NCBI RefSeq assembly: GCF_016862895.1
Contig: NZ_BONV01000018.1
Location: 124,001-188,000 of the forward strand
DNA length: 64,000 nucleotides
Direction: 5' to 3'
Source of the DNA: Planotetraspora kaengkrachanensis
GTDB taxonomy: Bacteria; Actinomycetota; Actinomycetes; Streptosporangiales; Streptosporangiaceae
This document shows positions 54,521-63,746 of the stretch, in pieces; positions within the stretch are counted from its first letter, which is position 1; each line of letters starts with the position of its first letter. The notes beneath the pieces are model-generated. The model saw only the letters and a program-made list of their open reading frames with translations. It made no database searches and was not told where the DNA came from. Both the position numbers and the translations under genes were made by a program.

Positions 54521-57514
54521 CTACGTTTCGACCTGGTCGAACTCCCGCAGGAGGACGCGGACGTCCTCGGCCTCGGGGGATCCGAGCCTGCTGAAGATGT
54601 CGAGGGCCTTGGTTAGCGCGTCCCGGCCGCGCGGCAGCTCACCCGCTCCGCGCAGGGCCTTGCCCAGGGCGGTCAGCGACTGGGCCTCGCCGTACGGGTG
54701 AGTGATCTCACGGCTGACGACCAGCGCCTGCTCCGCGTGGCGGGCCGCTTCGGCGAACCGGCCCGCGGAGATGAAGGTCGCCGCGAGGCGGTAGCAGACC
54801 CGCTGCTCCCAGACGCGCTGGTTGCTGGCGCGGAAGAAGGACAGGCATTCGGCGTGGTGGACGACGGCCTCGTTGAGCCGGCCGACGTAGGACAGGACGA
54901 TGCCGAGGTGGTAGCGCGCGCGGGCGATGCCGGCGCCGCTCCCGATCTCGGTGAACATGGCGAGGCCGCGTTCGGAGACCGCGATGGCGTCCTGCGGGCG
55001 TCCCAGGCCGAGGTGGTCGCGGGCCGAGTAGCTCAGGGCGAGGGCCTCGCCCGCCGGGTTGCCGACCTGCCGGTAGACCCTCGTCGCGTGTTCGAACCAT
55101 TCGAGCGCCTCGACGTGGCGCCGCTGCCGTCCGGCCACGACGGCCAGGGCGTTGCAGGTCTCGCCGAGCACGATGTGGTCGCCGGTCTCCTCGCCGATCG
55201 TCCGCGCGCCGAGGAACCGGTCCTCGGCCTCGTCGAGCCGGTTCGCCCCGAACAGGACGCGGCCGAGCACGTACGCGCACCGCATCTCGCTGCGCCGGTC
55301 GCCGACCCGCTGGGCGGCGGCCAGCATCGCGGCCCCCCTCTGCTCGAACTCGCGCTGGTTGGTCCCCGACTCGAGCAGCGGCTCCATCGCGAGCAGCAGG
55401 TCGGCGGCGGGCACCAGGTCGTCCGCCGAGCCCGCGGACTCCGCGGCGTGGCCGATGGCGGCGAACAGGTCCTCGGCCTCCGCGGACAACCAGGCCACCG
55501 CCTCGTCGGCCGACGCGAACGTGTGCCCCCGCGCGCCGAGGTCGACCAGGCTGTCGGCGATCGCGCTGCCCTCGTAGGCGAGACGGTGCGCCGACCTGGA
55601 GGAGGCCAGGTAGAACCCGAGGAGGCGCCGCAGGGCGAGGGCACGCTCCGCCGGGGTGTCGGTCTCCTCGGCCTTGCGGCGCGCGAAGAGCCTGAGCAGG
55701 TCGTGGAAGCGATAACGCCCGGGGGCGGGAGCCTCGAGCAGGCTGGCGTCGACGAGCGACTCCAGCAGGTCCTCAGCCTCGGACGGGCTGAGATCGAGCA
55801 CGGCCGCGGCGGCGAACACCGAGATGTCCGATCCGTTCGGCAGGGACAGCAGCCGGAACGCGCGGGCCTGCCGAGGATCGAGCTGCCCGTATCCCAGGGC
55901 GAAGGTGGCGGAGACGGCGAGATTGCCGATCTTCATCTCGTCGAGCCTTCTGCGCTCGTCCGCCAGCCGGGGGACCAGGGACGCCACCGTCCACGACGGG
56001 CGTGCCGCGAGCCGGGACGCCACGATGCGCACGGCCAGCGGCAGGAAGCCGCAGGCGGCGACCACGTCCATGGCGGGGGCCCGCTCCGCGGCCACCCGGT
56101 CGGGCCCGGCGACCGCCGACAGCAGCGAGAGCGCCTCGTCGGGCTCCATCACGTCGAGGTCGACGAGCCGGGCCCCGGGCAGGTCGGCGAGCTTGCCGCG
56201 GCCGGTGACGATCGCCGCGCACCCCGCCGAGCCGGGCAGCAGGTGCTCGACCTGCTCGGCGTCACGGGCGTTGTCGAGCAGCACGAGCATGCGGCGGTCG
56301 GCGAGCAGCGAGCGGAACAGCGCCGACCGCTCCGCCAGGCCGTCGGGGATGACGTCGACGGGGATGCCGAGGGCGCGCAGGAAGGCCACCAGCGCGGTCT
56401 CGGGAGGAGTGGGCTCGTTGCCGTATCCCCGCAGGTCCGCATAGAGCTGGCCGTCGGGGAAGAGGTCCTCGGCCAGGTGGGCGACATGGACGGCGAGCGT
56501 GGTCTTGCCCACGCCCCCGATGCCGGACACGGCGGCGATCGGCACGCCCTCGCCGCCCCCGAGCAGTATCAGCAGCCGGTCGACCAGGCTCGCGCGGCCC
56601 GTGAAGTCGGTGACGGCGGCCGGCAGCTGGGCGGGCTTGGGCATCTCGACGACCGGCTCCGCCTCGGCCTGGTCGTCGTCCCGCGGCTCGGGAGGGCTCG
56701 GCCGTACGGGCTCGGCGGGCCGCACGGGGGCCAGAGACGGATCGGCCGCCAGGATGCGGCGGTGGAGGTCCGTCAGCTCGGCGCCCGGCTCGATGCCGAG
56801 CTCGTCGATCAACGCGTTCCGGGTGTCGGTGAAGACGGACAACGCCTCCGCCTGCCGTCCGCACCGGTAGTAGGCGAGCATGAGCTGGGCCCGCAGGCGT
56901 TCACGGAGCGGGTGCTGCGCGGTGAGGGCGATCAGCTCGGCCACGACGTCGGTGTGCCTGCCGAGCTCCAGGTCGAGCTCCATCAACGCCTCGACGGTGC
57001 CGATGCGGCGCTCGATGAGCCGGTCGCGCTGCTGCTCGGCGTACGGTCCGACCGCTCCGGCGAGCGGCTCGCCCGACCACAACGCGAGGGCGCCGCGCAG
57101 CAGTTCGGCGGCGTGAGCGGTCTCGCCGGTACGGCGGGCGGTCTCGGCGGCCGAGGTCTCCCGCTGGAAGACGCCGAGGTCGAACCAGGTGGGCTCGACG
57201 CGCAGGGCGTAGCCGCGCCCGACGGAGGTGAGCAGCTCAGGGCGGGTGCGGCGGGACCGGTCGGGCTCGAGGACGGTGCGCAGGCGTGAGACGTAGGTGC
57301 GCAGGGCGCCGAGCGCCCGCGGGGGAGCGTCCTCTCCCCAGATGGCGTCGATCAGTTCGCCCGGTGTGGCCGCCCGGCCCTCCCTGAGGAGCAGCATCGC
57401 GAGGATGGAGCGTTGCAGGGGCGTCCCCAGATCGAGCTCGTCGCCGTCGCGCCAGGCGAGGACGGGTCCGAGCACGGCGAAGCGGAGGCCGCTCTCGGGG
57501 GCGTCACCTGGCAT
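54521..57514 (-). CDS. AfsR/SARP-type transcriptional regulator with NB-ARC and TPR domains
   Basis: A 997-residue regulator. An OmpR-like DNA-binding domain (about 10-95, PLQRSILAMLLLREGRA and GALRTYVSRLRTVLE) is followed by a bacterial transcriptional activation domain (about 100-250), an NB-ARC ATPase (about 290-540) with P-loop SGIGGVGKTTLAVH and LVLLDNARDAEQV, then TPR repeats to the C-terminus. AfsR-like proteins activate secondary metabolism or development. ATG at 57514 was chosen. It is far from any biosynthetic cluster in this window. Confidence 0.93.
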   Translation of the reverse strand: MPGDAPESGLRFAVLGPVLAWRDGDELDLGTPLQRSILAMLLLREGRAATPGELIDAIWGEDAPPRALGALRTYVSRLRTVLEPDRSRRTRPELLTSVGRGYALRVEPTWFDLGVFQRETSAAETARRTGETAHAAELLRGALALWSGEPLAGAVGPYAEQQRDRLIERRIGTVEALMELDLELGRHTDVVAELIALTAQHPLRERLRAQLMLAYYRCGRQAEALSVFTDTRNALIDELGIEPGAELTDLHRRILAADPSLAPVRPAEPVRPSPPEPRDDDQAEAEPVVEMPKPAQLPAAVTDFTGRASLVDRLLILLGGGEGVPIAAVSGIGGVGKTTLAVHVAHLAEDLFPDGQLYADLRGYGNEPTPPETALVAFLRALGIPVDVIPDGLAERSALFRSLLADRRMLVLLDNARDAEQVEHLLPGSAGCAAIVTGRGKLADLPGARLVDLDVMEPDEALSLLSAVAGPDRVAAERAPAMDVVAACGFLPLAVRIVASRLAARPSWTVASLVPRLADERRRLDEMKIGNLAVSATFALGYGQLDPRQARAFRLLSLPNGSDISVFAAAAVLDLSPSEAEDLLESLVDASLLEAPAPGRYRFHDLLRLFARRKAEETDTPAERALALRRLLGFYLASSRSAHRLAYEGSAIADSLVDLGARGHTFASADEAVAWLSAEAEDLFAAIGHAAESAGSADDLVPAADLLLAMEPLLESGTNQREFEQRGAAMLAAAQRVGDRRSEMRCAYVLGRVLFGANRLDEAEDRFLGARTIGEETGDHIVLGETCNALAVVAGRQRRHVEALEWFEHATRVYRQVGNPAGEALALSYSARDHLGLGRPQDAIAVSERGLAMFTEIGSGAGIARARYHLGIVLSYVGRLNEAVVHHAECLSFFRASNQRVWEQRVCYRLAATFISAGRFAEAARHAEQALVVSREITHPYGEAQSLTALGKALRGAGELPRGRDALTKALDIFSRLGSPEAEDVRVLLREFDQVET

Positions 57515-57763
57515 GCGCTCATGTCTCCCATTAGCAATTTTTCGACCAAATGATAGATCCCAGATCGCTGGTCCAATAGTGAGGAGGGCCCTCGTTAACC
57601 GAAGCGTTGATTCACCGTCAATCGGGCGTTGAGCTCCGATGGGGATGTTGTGACTGTGAGGTGGTGGCCCCTGCGGGGGCGGCCACCGCCTCACCCGGGC
57701 GGGCCCGGGGCCGGCGCGGCCCGCTCCTTTCCAGCGGAGCCGCGCCGATTAGCAGGGTCGGGA

Positions 57764-58414
57764 TCAGGCCGCTTCCACTTCAACGAGGCCGAGCCTCGCG
57801 TGGAGACGTTCTCGGACGGCAGGCCATTCGAGATCGAGGATGGAGTAGTACGCCGTATCTCGGACCGTGTCGTCGGCGCCTCGGGTGTCCGCCCGTCGCA
57901 CACCGTCGAGGTGTGCGCCGAGGGCCTCGATGGCGGCCCGAGATCGAGTGTTGCGTACGTCGGCCTTGAGGGTGATCCGGTGAACCTGCCAGGTCTCGAA
58001 GGCGTGCGAGAGCATCAGGTACTTGCTCTCCCTGTTGACGCCGGTTCCCTGGGCCGCGGCCGCGAGCCAGGTGTAACCGATGTCCGCCACGGACGGGACC
58101 TCGCCGATCATCCCCTTGGAGCCCGGAGGCCAGGGCATGGGGCCCTGCCAGTACTCCAGGTTCATCAGGCGGGTGGCACCGACGATGCGGTCGGTGTGCA
58201 GCCACCGGATGGCGAAGGGCAACGTGCGGCCCTCCGCCTGCTCAGCCAGAGCGGCCTCCACGTAGGAGACCATCTCGTCCCGGCCTGCGGGAACGCGAGT
58301 GAAGGCATAGGTCGAGCGGTCTTCACTCGCAGCGGCGACGAGTTCGTCGATCACCGCCAGGCTGAGCGGTTCCAGGCGCACGGAGCGCCCGGACAGGGTG
58401 ACAAAAGCGGGCAT
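57764..58414 (-). CDS. GNAT-family N-acetyltransferase
   Basis: A 216-residue acetyltransferase of the RimJ/RimL-like branch. The fold shows LSGRSVRLEPLSLAVIDELV at the start, the acetyl-CoA strand/helix region TWLAAAAQGTGVNRESKYLM (with a diverged Q/RxxGxG/A) and ADVRNTRSRAAIEALGAHLDG near the end. Substrate unknown. No good ribosome site is visible; a GTG two codons upstream (58420) is possible. Confidence 0.87.
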   Translation of the reverse strand: MPAFVTLSGRSVRLEPLSLAVIDELVAAASEDRSTYAFTRVPAGRDEMVSYVEAALAEQAEGRTLPFAIRWLHTDRIVGATRLMNLEYWQGPMPWPPGSKGMIGEVPSVADIGYTWLAAAAQGTGVNRESKYLMLSHAFETWQVHRITLKADVRNTRSRAAIEALGAHLDGVRRADTRGADDTVRDTAYYSILDLEWPAVRERLHARLGLVEVEAA

Positions 58415-58622
58415 GAGCACATGATGAGGGCTTGGAAAGATGCCTGGTGCTTAATGACACGAGACATCTTGTGGTGCCCCAGGTTAAGCAGTGGATTATG
58501 CGACAAAACCGCAGGTCAGAGGGGTGACAGCAGGCCGTTCGCGTAGGGGTTCCAGGTAAAGATTTCGGCAAAGATCGCGTACACCCCCGAAGTGCCTCAT
58601 ATAGGGGCTTCGACGACGCCCG

Positions 58623-59897
58623 TCAGAGGCGGGACGCGACGGCTGTCTCCGTGGCGGCGCCGCCTCTGGAGCGCCCGCCGCGGCACCGTCCGAGCCCCTC
58701 GAGCGCCTCGTCGAGATGCCTGAGGGAGGCGGCGATCCAGGGCAGCCGGGTCGGGTCGTCCGCGCAGAGGGCGGCGAGCCGCTGCTCGGCGGACTCCCCG
58801 TACAACAGGCTGGTGGCGACCCTGATCCGGGGCGCCCGCTGACGGTCCCCGAAGGCCGTGCCGGGCAGGACGGCGACGCCGTGCTTCTCGATCAGTTCGG
58901 TGGCGAGCTCGGTCGACGACCCGAAAGACGGTATTTCCGGGTACAGGTAGAAGCCGCCTTGCGGTGGCTCCACGTGCGCCCCCGACCTGGTGAAACGCTC
59001 GGCGACGGCACGGGCCACGATGCCGTGCAACCGCCGGCTGTCGGCCACCCGGCGCACCAGGTCACGCGGCTCACTGAACGCGTACGCGGCGGCGTGCTGC
59101 ACCGGCGCGGGCGGCGTCGACCAGATCTCACTGGCCAGGGCGAGCAGCCGGTCACGGAGGCCGGCCGCGGGCAGCCGGGTGCATCCGGTGCGCCAGCCGC
59201 CGAGCGCCAGGCTCTTGCTGAGCCCGGTCGTGATGACCGTGCGCTCGGGGGCGAACTCGGCGGGGCTGGCGAACACGGCCGAGGGGTCGTGCACGAGGTC
59301 GCGGTAGATCTCGTCCGAGATGATGATCAGGTCGAGCTCGCGGGCCAGGACCGCCAACCGCCGTACGGTCTCCGGCCGGGCGAGCCTGCCTGTGGGGTTG
59401 TCGGGCAGGGTGACCAGCACCGAGTTGACGACGCGGCCGCGCGCCCTGGCCTCGGACACGGCCGGGGCGAGCAGGTCCGGGTCGGGAACGCCGCCCTCGC
59501 CGGGAGGCGGAGGCAGCAGGATCGGCCGCACGCCGACGATCTCGGCCTGGGCGGCGTAGCTCACCCAGCTCGGCATCGGGAGGACGACGTCGCCGCCGAG
59601 GGCGAGGAGCAGGCCGAACAGCAGGGCCTTGCTGCCGGGCCCGGACACCACCAGGCCGGGGTCCGTGGGCAGTCCGCGCCGTCCCCAGTATCCGGCGGCC
59701 GACTCCCTCAGCTCGGCTGAGCCGGCGACCTCGCCGTAACCGTTGTCGCCGCTCGCCTCGGAGAGCCTGTTCCGCAGTGCCGGGTGCACCGGCAGGCCCG
59801 CCTCCCCGAAGGCGAGGTTGAGGACGCGGATTCCCGCGCGGCGCCTTCGGACGATGTCCTCGTTCGCCGCCAATGTCGCAGACAGGATGACATTCAC
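58623..59897 (-). CDS. PLP-dependent aminotransferase, class I/II
   Basis: A 424-residue fold-type I enzyme. The PLP lysine is in TTGLSKSLALGGWRTG; other landmarks are VTLPDNPTGRLARPE (substrate/PLP site), LIIISDEIYRDL, and a C-terminal PRIRVATSLL containing the carboxylate-binding Arg. The GTG at 59897 with GGAGG four bases upstream is preferred to an ATG at 59948 nearer the divergent LysR gene. The last 20 residues are Arg/Gly/Ala-rich. Substrate unknown; the LysR neighbour is a likely regulator. Confidence 0.92.
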   Translation of the reverse strand: MNVILSATLAANEDIVRRRRAGIRVLNLAFGEAGLPVHPALRNRLSEASGDNGYGEVAGSAELRESAAGYWGRRGLPTDPGLVVSGPGSKALLFGLLLALGGDVVLPMPSWVSYAAQAEIVGVRPILLPPPPGEGGVPDPDLLAPAVSEARARGRVVNSVLVTLPDNPTGRLARPETVRRLAVLARELDLIIISDEIYRDLVHDPSAVFASPAEFAPERTVITTGLSKSLALGGWRTGCTRLPAAGLRDRLLALASEIWSTPPAPVQHAAAYAFSEPRDLVRRVADSRRLHGIVARAVAERFTRSGAHVEPPQGGFYLYPEIPSFGSSTELATELIEKHGVAVLPGTAFGDRQRAPRIRVATSLLYGESAEQRLAALCADDPTRLPWIAASLRHLDEALEGLGRCRGGRSRGGAATETAVASRL

Positions 59898-59991
59898 TAT
59901 GCCTCCAGATATCGGCGGAACGTTCCCAGGGTCTCGGGGTATAGGCATCAGCACAAGCGAGGCTTTCAGGTGCCGGGAGTAAGGAAGACCG

Positions 59992-60978
59992 ATGCTCGAT
60001 CTGCGCCGATTGATCCTGATCTGCGAGTTCGCTCGGCGCGGGAGCATAGCGGCGACGGCCTCATCGCTCGGGTACAGCGCATCGGCGGTCTCCCAGCAAC
60101 TCGCCGCGCTCGAACGGGAGGCGGGCGCGGCCCTGCTCGACCGGACGTCCAGAAGCGCCGAACTCACCGACGCGGGATGGCGTCTCGTCGACCACGCCCA
60201 GCGGATCCTCGCGATGGTCGAGACGGCCGAGTCGGACCTGTCCGCGCACACGGCGACGCCGTCCGGGCGGGTGGTGGTCACCGCGTTCCCCACCGCGGCC
60301 GTGGCCTTCGCACCCGCACTCGCACGCTCGCTGCGACGCCACCGGGAGCTGTCGTTGCGACTGCGCCAGAGCAGGTCCGGGCGCGGCATGCGCGAGGTGG
60401 AGTCGGGCGAGGTCGACATCGCCCTGATCGACGACTGGTGGGGCCGGGCGCGCCGAGACACCTCGGTGCGGACGTTTCCGCTGCTCGTGGATCCCCTGGT
60501 CCTCGTGGTGCCCAGGCGGCACCCCATGGCCGATCCCGGCGTGCCCATCGACCTGGCCGCCCTTCGCGAGGAGCCGTGGATGGCCACGCCGGACGGTGAG
60601 CCGTCCCGCACCGCCGTCGACCGCCTCCTGGGCACGGCCGGCGGGGCGGCCCCCGTCGCGTGGGAGTTCGAGGGGCTCGGGACCATCCTGAGCCTCGTGG
60701 CCCGGGGGATCGGGATCGCGGCCGTGCCCGCGCTGGCCCTCGCCGCGGGCGTCCGGGGGGTCGCCGTCCGGGATCTGCCCGGCGAGCCCGTCGAGCGGCA
60801 CGTCTACGCGGTGGCGAGGGAGTCGAGCGTGCACCGGCCGTCCGTCGCCGCGACGCTGCGGGCGATCCACGTCGCCGCGCGCTTCCTGGTGACCGACCTC
60901 GGCCACCTGCGCGGGCACAGAGAGGACGGCGACCCGCGAAACGGGCCCCCGCACGGCTCCGGAGGATCACCCGTGTGA
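59992..60978 (+). CDS. LysR-family regulator
   Basis: A 328-residue regulator with an N-terminal helix-turn-helix (about 1-60, GSIAATASSLGYSASAVSQQ and LEREAGAALLDRTSRSAEL) and a periplasmic-binding-like effector domain (about 90-300). It is divergent from the aminotransferase with 94 bp between starts, the normal geometry for self- and target-control. The C-terminal 25 residues are polar and extra. Confidence 0.94.
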   Translation: MLDLRRLILICEFARRGSIAATASSLGYSASAVSQQLAALEREAGAALLDRTSRSAELTDAGWRLVDHAQRILAMVETAESDLSAHTATPSGRVVVTAFPTAAVAFAPALARSLRRHRELSLRLRQSRSGRGMREVESGEVDIALIDDWWGRARRDTSVRTFPLLVDPLVLVVPRRHPMADPGVPIDLAALREEPWMATPDGEPSRTAVDRLLGTAGGAAPVAWEFEGLGTILSLVARGIGIAAVPALALAAGVRGVAVRDLPGEPVERHVYAVARESSVHRPSVAATLRAIHVAARFLVTDLGHLRGHREDGDPRNGPPHGSGGSPV

Positions 60979-61072
60979 TCGATCACCGGGCGGAGTACGT
61001 TGCAGTGACGGGTCCACCGTCCCGGCTCATCCGGCACCACCAGCACCCGACGTACCCCTGACGCAGAGGACG

Positions 61073-61834
61073 ATGATGTCGAGATTCACCGGCAAGTACG
61101 CGATCGTGACGGGCGCCGCCCAGGGCATCGGAGCGGCCGTCGCGCGACGACTGGCGTCGGAGGGCGCCGCCGTGGCCTGCGTCGACTACACGGCCGACCG
61201 CTGCGCCCCGACGGCCGAGGAGATCATCAAGGCGGGCGGCAGGGCCGTCGCGTACGGCTGCGACGTGTCCGACGGCGGCCAGGTCGAGGCCCTCGTGCCC
61301 CAGGTGATCGGCGAGTTCGGCCGGGTCGACGTTCTCGTGAACAACGCGGGGATGACCAGGGACAACCTGCTCTTCCGCATGTCGGAGGACGACTGGGACC
61401 AGGTCGTCGACGTCAACCTCAAGAGCGTCTTCCTGCTCACGCGGGCCGTGCAGAAGCACATGGTCGACCAGCGGGCGGGGGCCGTGGTGAACCTGTCAAG
61501 CCGGTCGGCCCTGGGCAACCGCGGGCAGGCCAACTACGCCGCGGCCAAGGCCGGCGTCCAGGGCCTCACGGCCACGATGGCGCTGGAACTCGGGCCCTTC
61601 GGCATCCGGGTCAACGCCGTTGCGCCCGGCTACGTCGCGACCGCGATGACCGAGGCCACCGCCTACCGGGTGGGGTCCACGCCCGACGAGCACCAGGCCG
61701 CCGCCTCCTCGATGATCCCGTTGCGCCGGGTGGCCCAGCCGGAGGAGATCGCCTCCGTCGTGGCCTTCTTCGCCTCCGACGACGCGTCGTACGTCAGCGG
61801 CCAGACCCTCTACGTGAACGGCGGGAGCCGCTGA
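61073..61834 (+). CDS. Short-chain dehydrogenase/reductase (FabG-like)
   Basis: A 253-residue classical SDR: cofactor motif TGAAQGIG, NNAG (LVNNAGMTRDN), catalytic Ser in NLSSRSA and the YxxxK pair in NYAAAKAG, ending YVNGGS-like. It reduces or oxidises a carbonyl; acyl-carrier 3-oxoacyl groups are possible but not certain. Two ATGs start the gene. The next gene is in the same direction and may overlap its stop. Confidence 0.95.
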   Translation: MMSRFTGKYAIVTGAAQGIGAAVARRLASEGAAVACVDYTADRCAPTAEEIIKAGGRAVAYGCDVSDGGQVEALVPQVIGEFGRVDVLVNNAGMTRDNLLFRMSEDDWDQVVDVNLKSVFLLTRAVQKHMVDQRAGAVVNLSSRSALGNRGQANYAAAKAGVQGLTATMALELGPFGIRVNAVAPGYVATAMTEATAYRVGSTPDEHQAAASSMIPLRRVAQPEEIASVVAFFASDDASYVSGQTLYVNGGSR

Positions 61835-61893
61835 CCGGGGACGAGCGCGGCGTCCGCGTCGGCGTCTTCCTCATCGCCGCGGGCTTTCCGGGC

Positions 61894-62841
61894 ATGACGC
61901 CCGGCGAGGTCCTGCGGAACACGGTAGAGGCCGTCGTGGCGGCGGAGCGTGCCGGATTCGCCGACGCGTGGATCGCCGAACACCACTTCATGTCGTACGG
62001 CGTGTGCCCCTCGGCCACCACGCTCGCGGCCGTCGCGCTCGGCCGTACGACGCGGATCACGGTCGGGACGGCGGTGAGCGTCCTGTCGACGTGGCATCCC
62101 GTCGCTCTCGCGGAGCAGGCGGCGATCCTCGACCAGGTGTCCGGCGGCAGGTTCCGCCTGGGGGTCGGCAGGGGCGGGCCCTGGGTCGACCTCGAGGTCT
62201 TCGGGACGGGCCTGGACCGGTTCGAGTCCGGGTTCGGCGAGTCGCTCGACCTGCTGTGCGCGGCACTCGGCGGCGACGCGGTGTCGGCGGACGGGACCTT
62301 CTTCCGCTTCCGAGAGGTGCCCTTCGTCCCCGCCGTACGGATGTCGCCCGTCGTGGCGTGCACGTCCGCGGCGGGAATCCGGCTCGCCGCGGACCGGGGG
62401 CTGCCCATGCTCGTCGGCATGCACGTCGACGACGAGGAGAAGGCCGCGATGCTCGGCGACTACCGGGCCGCGGCTGGACGGCTGCGGGAGCCCGGCCATG
62501 TCGCGGCCGCCGTCGGTCACGTGGCCGACTCGACGGCCGGGGCCGTGAGGGAGTTGAAGGAGTCGCTGCCCCGGTGGCTCGGTCCCGGGCTCGCCGGATA
62601 TCGGCCTGTGGACGGGCGGCCGCCTCCGCAGCGCGATATCCACAAGTATGTGGACAAGTTGTGCCGCATTCATCCGGTCGGATCGCCTGAGCATTGCGTG
62701 GACACGATCCGGGCCACGGTGGAGCGGACCGGGCTGCGTCATCTCATCCTCATGGTCGAGGGCGGCGGCGACCACGCCCGGACGCTGGAGAACATCGCCC
62801 GGCTCGGCTCCGAGGTGCTCCCCGCGCTGGCCGACGTCTGA
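61894..62841 (+). CDS. LLM-class flavin-dependent oxidoreductase, start uncertain
   Basis: A luciferase-like TIM-barrel enzyme of at least 315 residues. Conserved parts are AGFADAWIAEHHFMSYG, VGTAVSVLSTWHPVALAEQA and GGRFRLGVGRGGPWVDLE. The first ATG in frame (61894) would remove the first barrel strand. The frame continues upstream as VRVGVFLIAAGFPG, which fits the normal N-terminus, but no ATG, GTG or TTG is there; a CTG at 61831, overlapping the SDR stop and preceded by GGGAG, is the only candidate. Substrate unknown. Confidence 0.88.
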   Translation: MTPGEVLRNTVEAVVAAERAGFADAWIAEHHFMSYGVCPSATTLAAVALGRTTRITVGTAVSVLSTWHPVALAEQAAILDQVSGGRFRLGVGRGGPWVDLEVFGTGLDRFESGFGESLDLLCAALGGDAVSADGTFFRFREVPFVPAVRMSPVVACTSAAGIRLAADRGLPMLVGMHVDDEEKAAMLGDYRAAAGRLREPGHVAAAVGHVADSTAGAVRELKESLPRWLGPGLAGYRPVDGRPPPQRDIHKYVDKLCRIHPVGSPEHCVDTIRATVERTGLRHLILMVEGGGDHARTLENIARLGSEVLPALADV

Positions 62842-63173
62842 CACCTCGCCTGGTTTGCGCGCCCTCGCGGGCGACGACCCGCCCGGTCGTGGACGGGACA
62901 CCGGGCGGATGCGGCCGGGACATGTCCCGCGGCGTACATGGTCGCGCAGAGCGGGAAGGTCGACGCCGCCGCGTTCAGCGCGGCCATCGGGGACGGACCG
63001 GCCGCCTCGTTGCCCGGAATCGTCTTCACGGTGATGTTCTTCGCCGGCGCCTGTTCCTGAGCGAGAAGACCGTGCGCAACCACGTGTCGAGCATCTTCGC
63101 GAAACTCCGGGTCGACGACCGGTCCCAGGCCATCGTCCGGGCCAGGCGCGTCGGTCTGGGGTCGGGGGAGTGA
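62842..63173 (+). pseudogene. Gene-decay zone with the 3' end of a LuxR-type regulator
   Basis: The last 42 codons (about 63042-63173) encode the complete C-terminal half of a LuxR helix-turn-helix (LFLSEKTVRNHVSSIFAKL and DDRSQAIVRARRVGLG), but no receiver or first helix precedes it in frame. Upstream, another frame reads YMVAQSGKVDAAAFSAAIGD and a hydrophobic run ending in TGA at about 63060, a possible remnant of a membrane protein. The two pieces overlap by a few codons, so two broken genes seem to have been joined. Confidence 0.65.
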
Positions 63174-63236
63174 CGGGCTCGGAGAGTGAGGGGCCCGGAG
63201 CGGCCGGAACCGGTCGGCCGCTCCGAGCTCTCGGGG

Positions 63237-63623
63237 TCAGCAGTCGACCAGTTCGGGCTTCTGGTTGAGGATCTGGGCGCGCGGGGTCACGAAGTCCGTG
63301 TACGCCTCCGTCGCCGCCGGGTGGAAGACGGCCACCCGATGGCAGTTCTGGAACGCGAGCCGGATGCCGAAGTGCCGTTCGAGGGCGCCGCGCATGGCGT
63401 CGCTCGCGAGGCACCGCAGGAGCTGGCCGCGCGCGGCCTCGTCGGGCGGGGGGACCTGGTTGTCGGCGAATTCGGCGCCCGACCTGTCCCGCTGCTCGGC
63501 CAGTTCACTGATCGTCGTCCAGGCGTAGGGCAGTGAGTCGCGGACGCACGCGATGAACGCCGCGTCGTCGACCTCCCCCGCGCGAGCCTGGTCGAGCAGA
63601 TCGTTCGGAACGGTCAGCGACAT
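63237..63623 (-). CDS. SCO5389-family conserved protein
   Basis: A 128-residue cytosolic protein starting MSLTVPNDLLDQARAGEVDD. LPYAWTTISELAEQ, FADNQVPPPDEAARGQLLR and HFGIRLAFQNCHRVAVF match the actinobacterial family I recall as SCO5389. Function unknown. The ATG follows GGAGAAAG. It is the next gene after the decay zone. Confidence 0.85.
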   Translation of the reverse strand: MSLTVPNDLLDQARAGEVDDAAFIACVRDSLPYAWTTISELAEQRDRSGAEFADNQVPPPDEAARGQLLRCLASDAMRGALERHFGIRLAFQNCHRVAVFHPAATEAYTDFVTPRAQILNQKPELVDC

Positions 63624-63746
63624 GAGACTTTCTCCTCTCGGAAGGAACCTCTTGAAGGGAACTCGGACGGAACTCGGACAGAACTCGACAAACTGAGACG
63701 CTAGATCGGGCGGAGGGCGCCTCCATCTGGCCTGAAGGCGACAAGT

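Noticed and set aside
54698-57289. 863-residue plus-strand frame opposite the SARP regulator
   Set aside because: High-GC shadow of a clearly real minus-strand gene with domains.
59898-60686. Long N-terminal extension of the aminotransferase
   Set aside because: It overlaps the divergent LysR gene antisense; a GTG with a strong ribosome site at 59897 explains the start.
60061-60954. 297-residue minus-strand frame opposite LysR
   Set aside because: Antisense shadow; His/Arg/Pro-rich with no motif.
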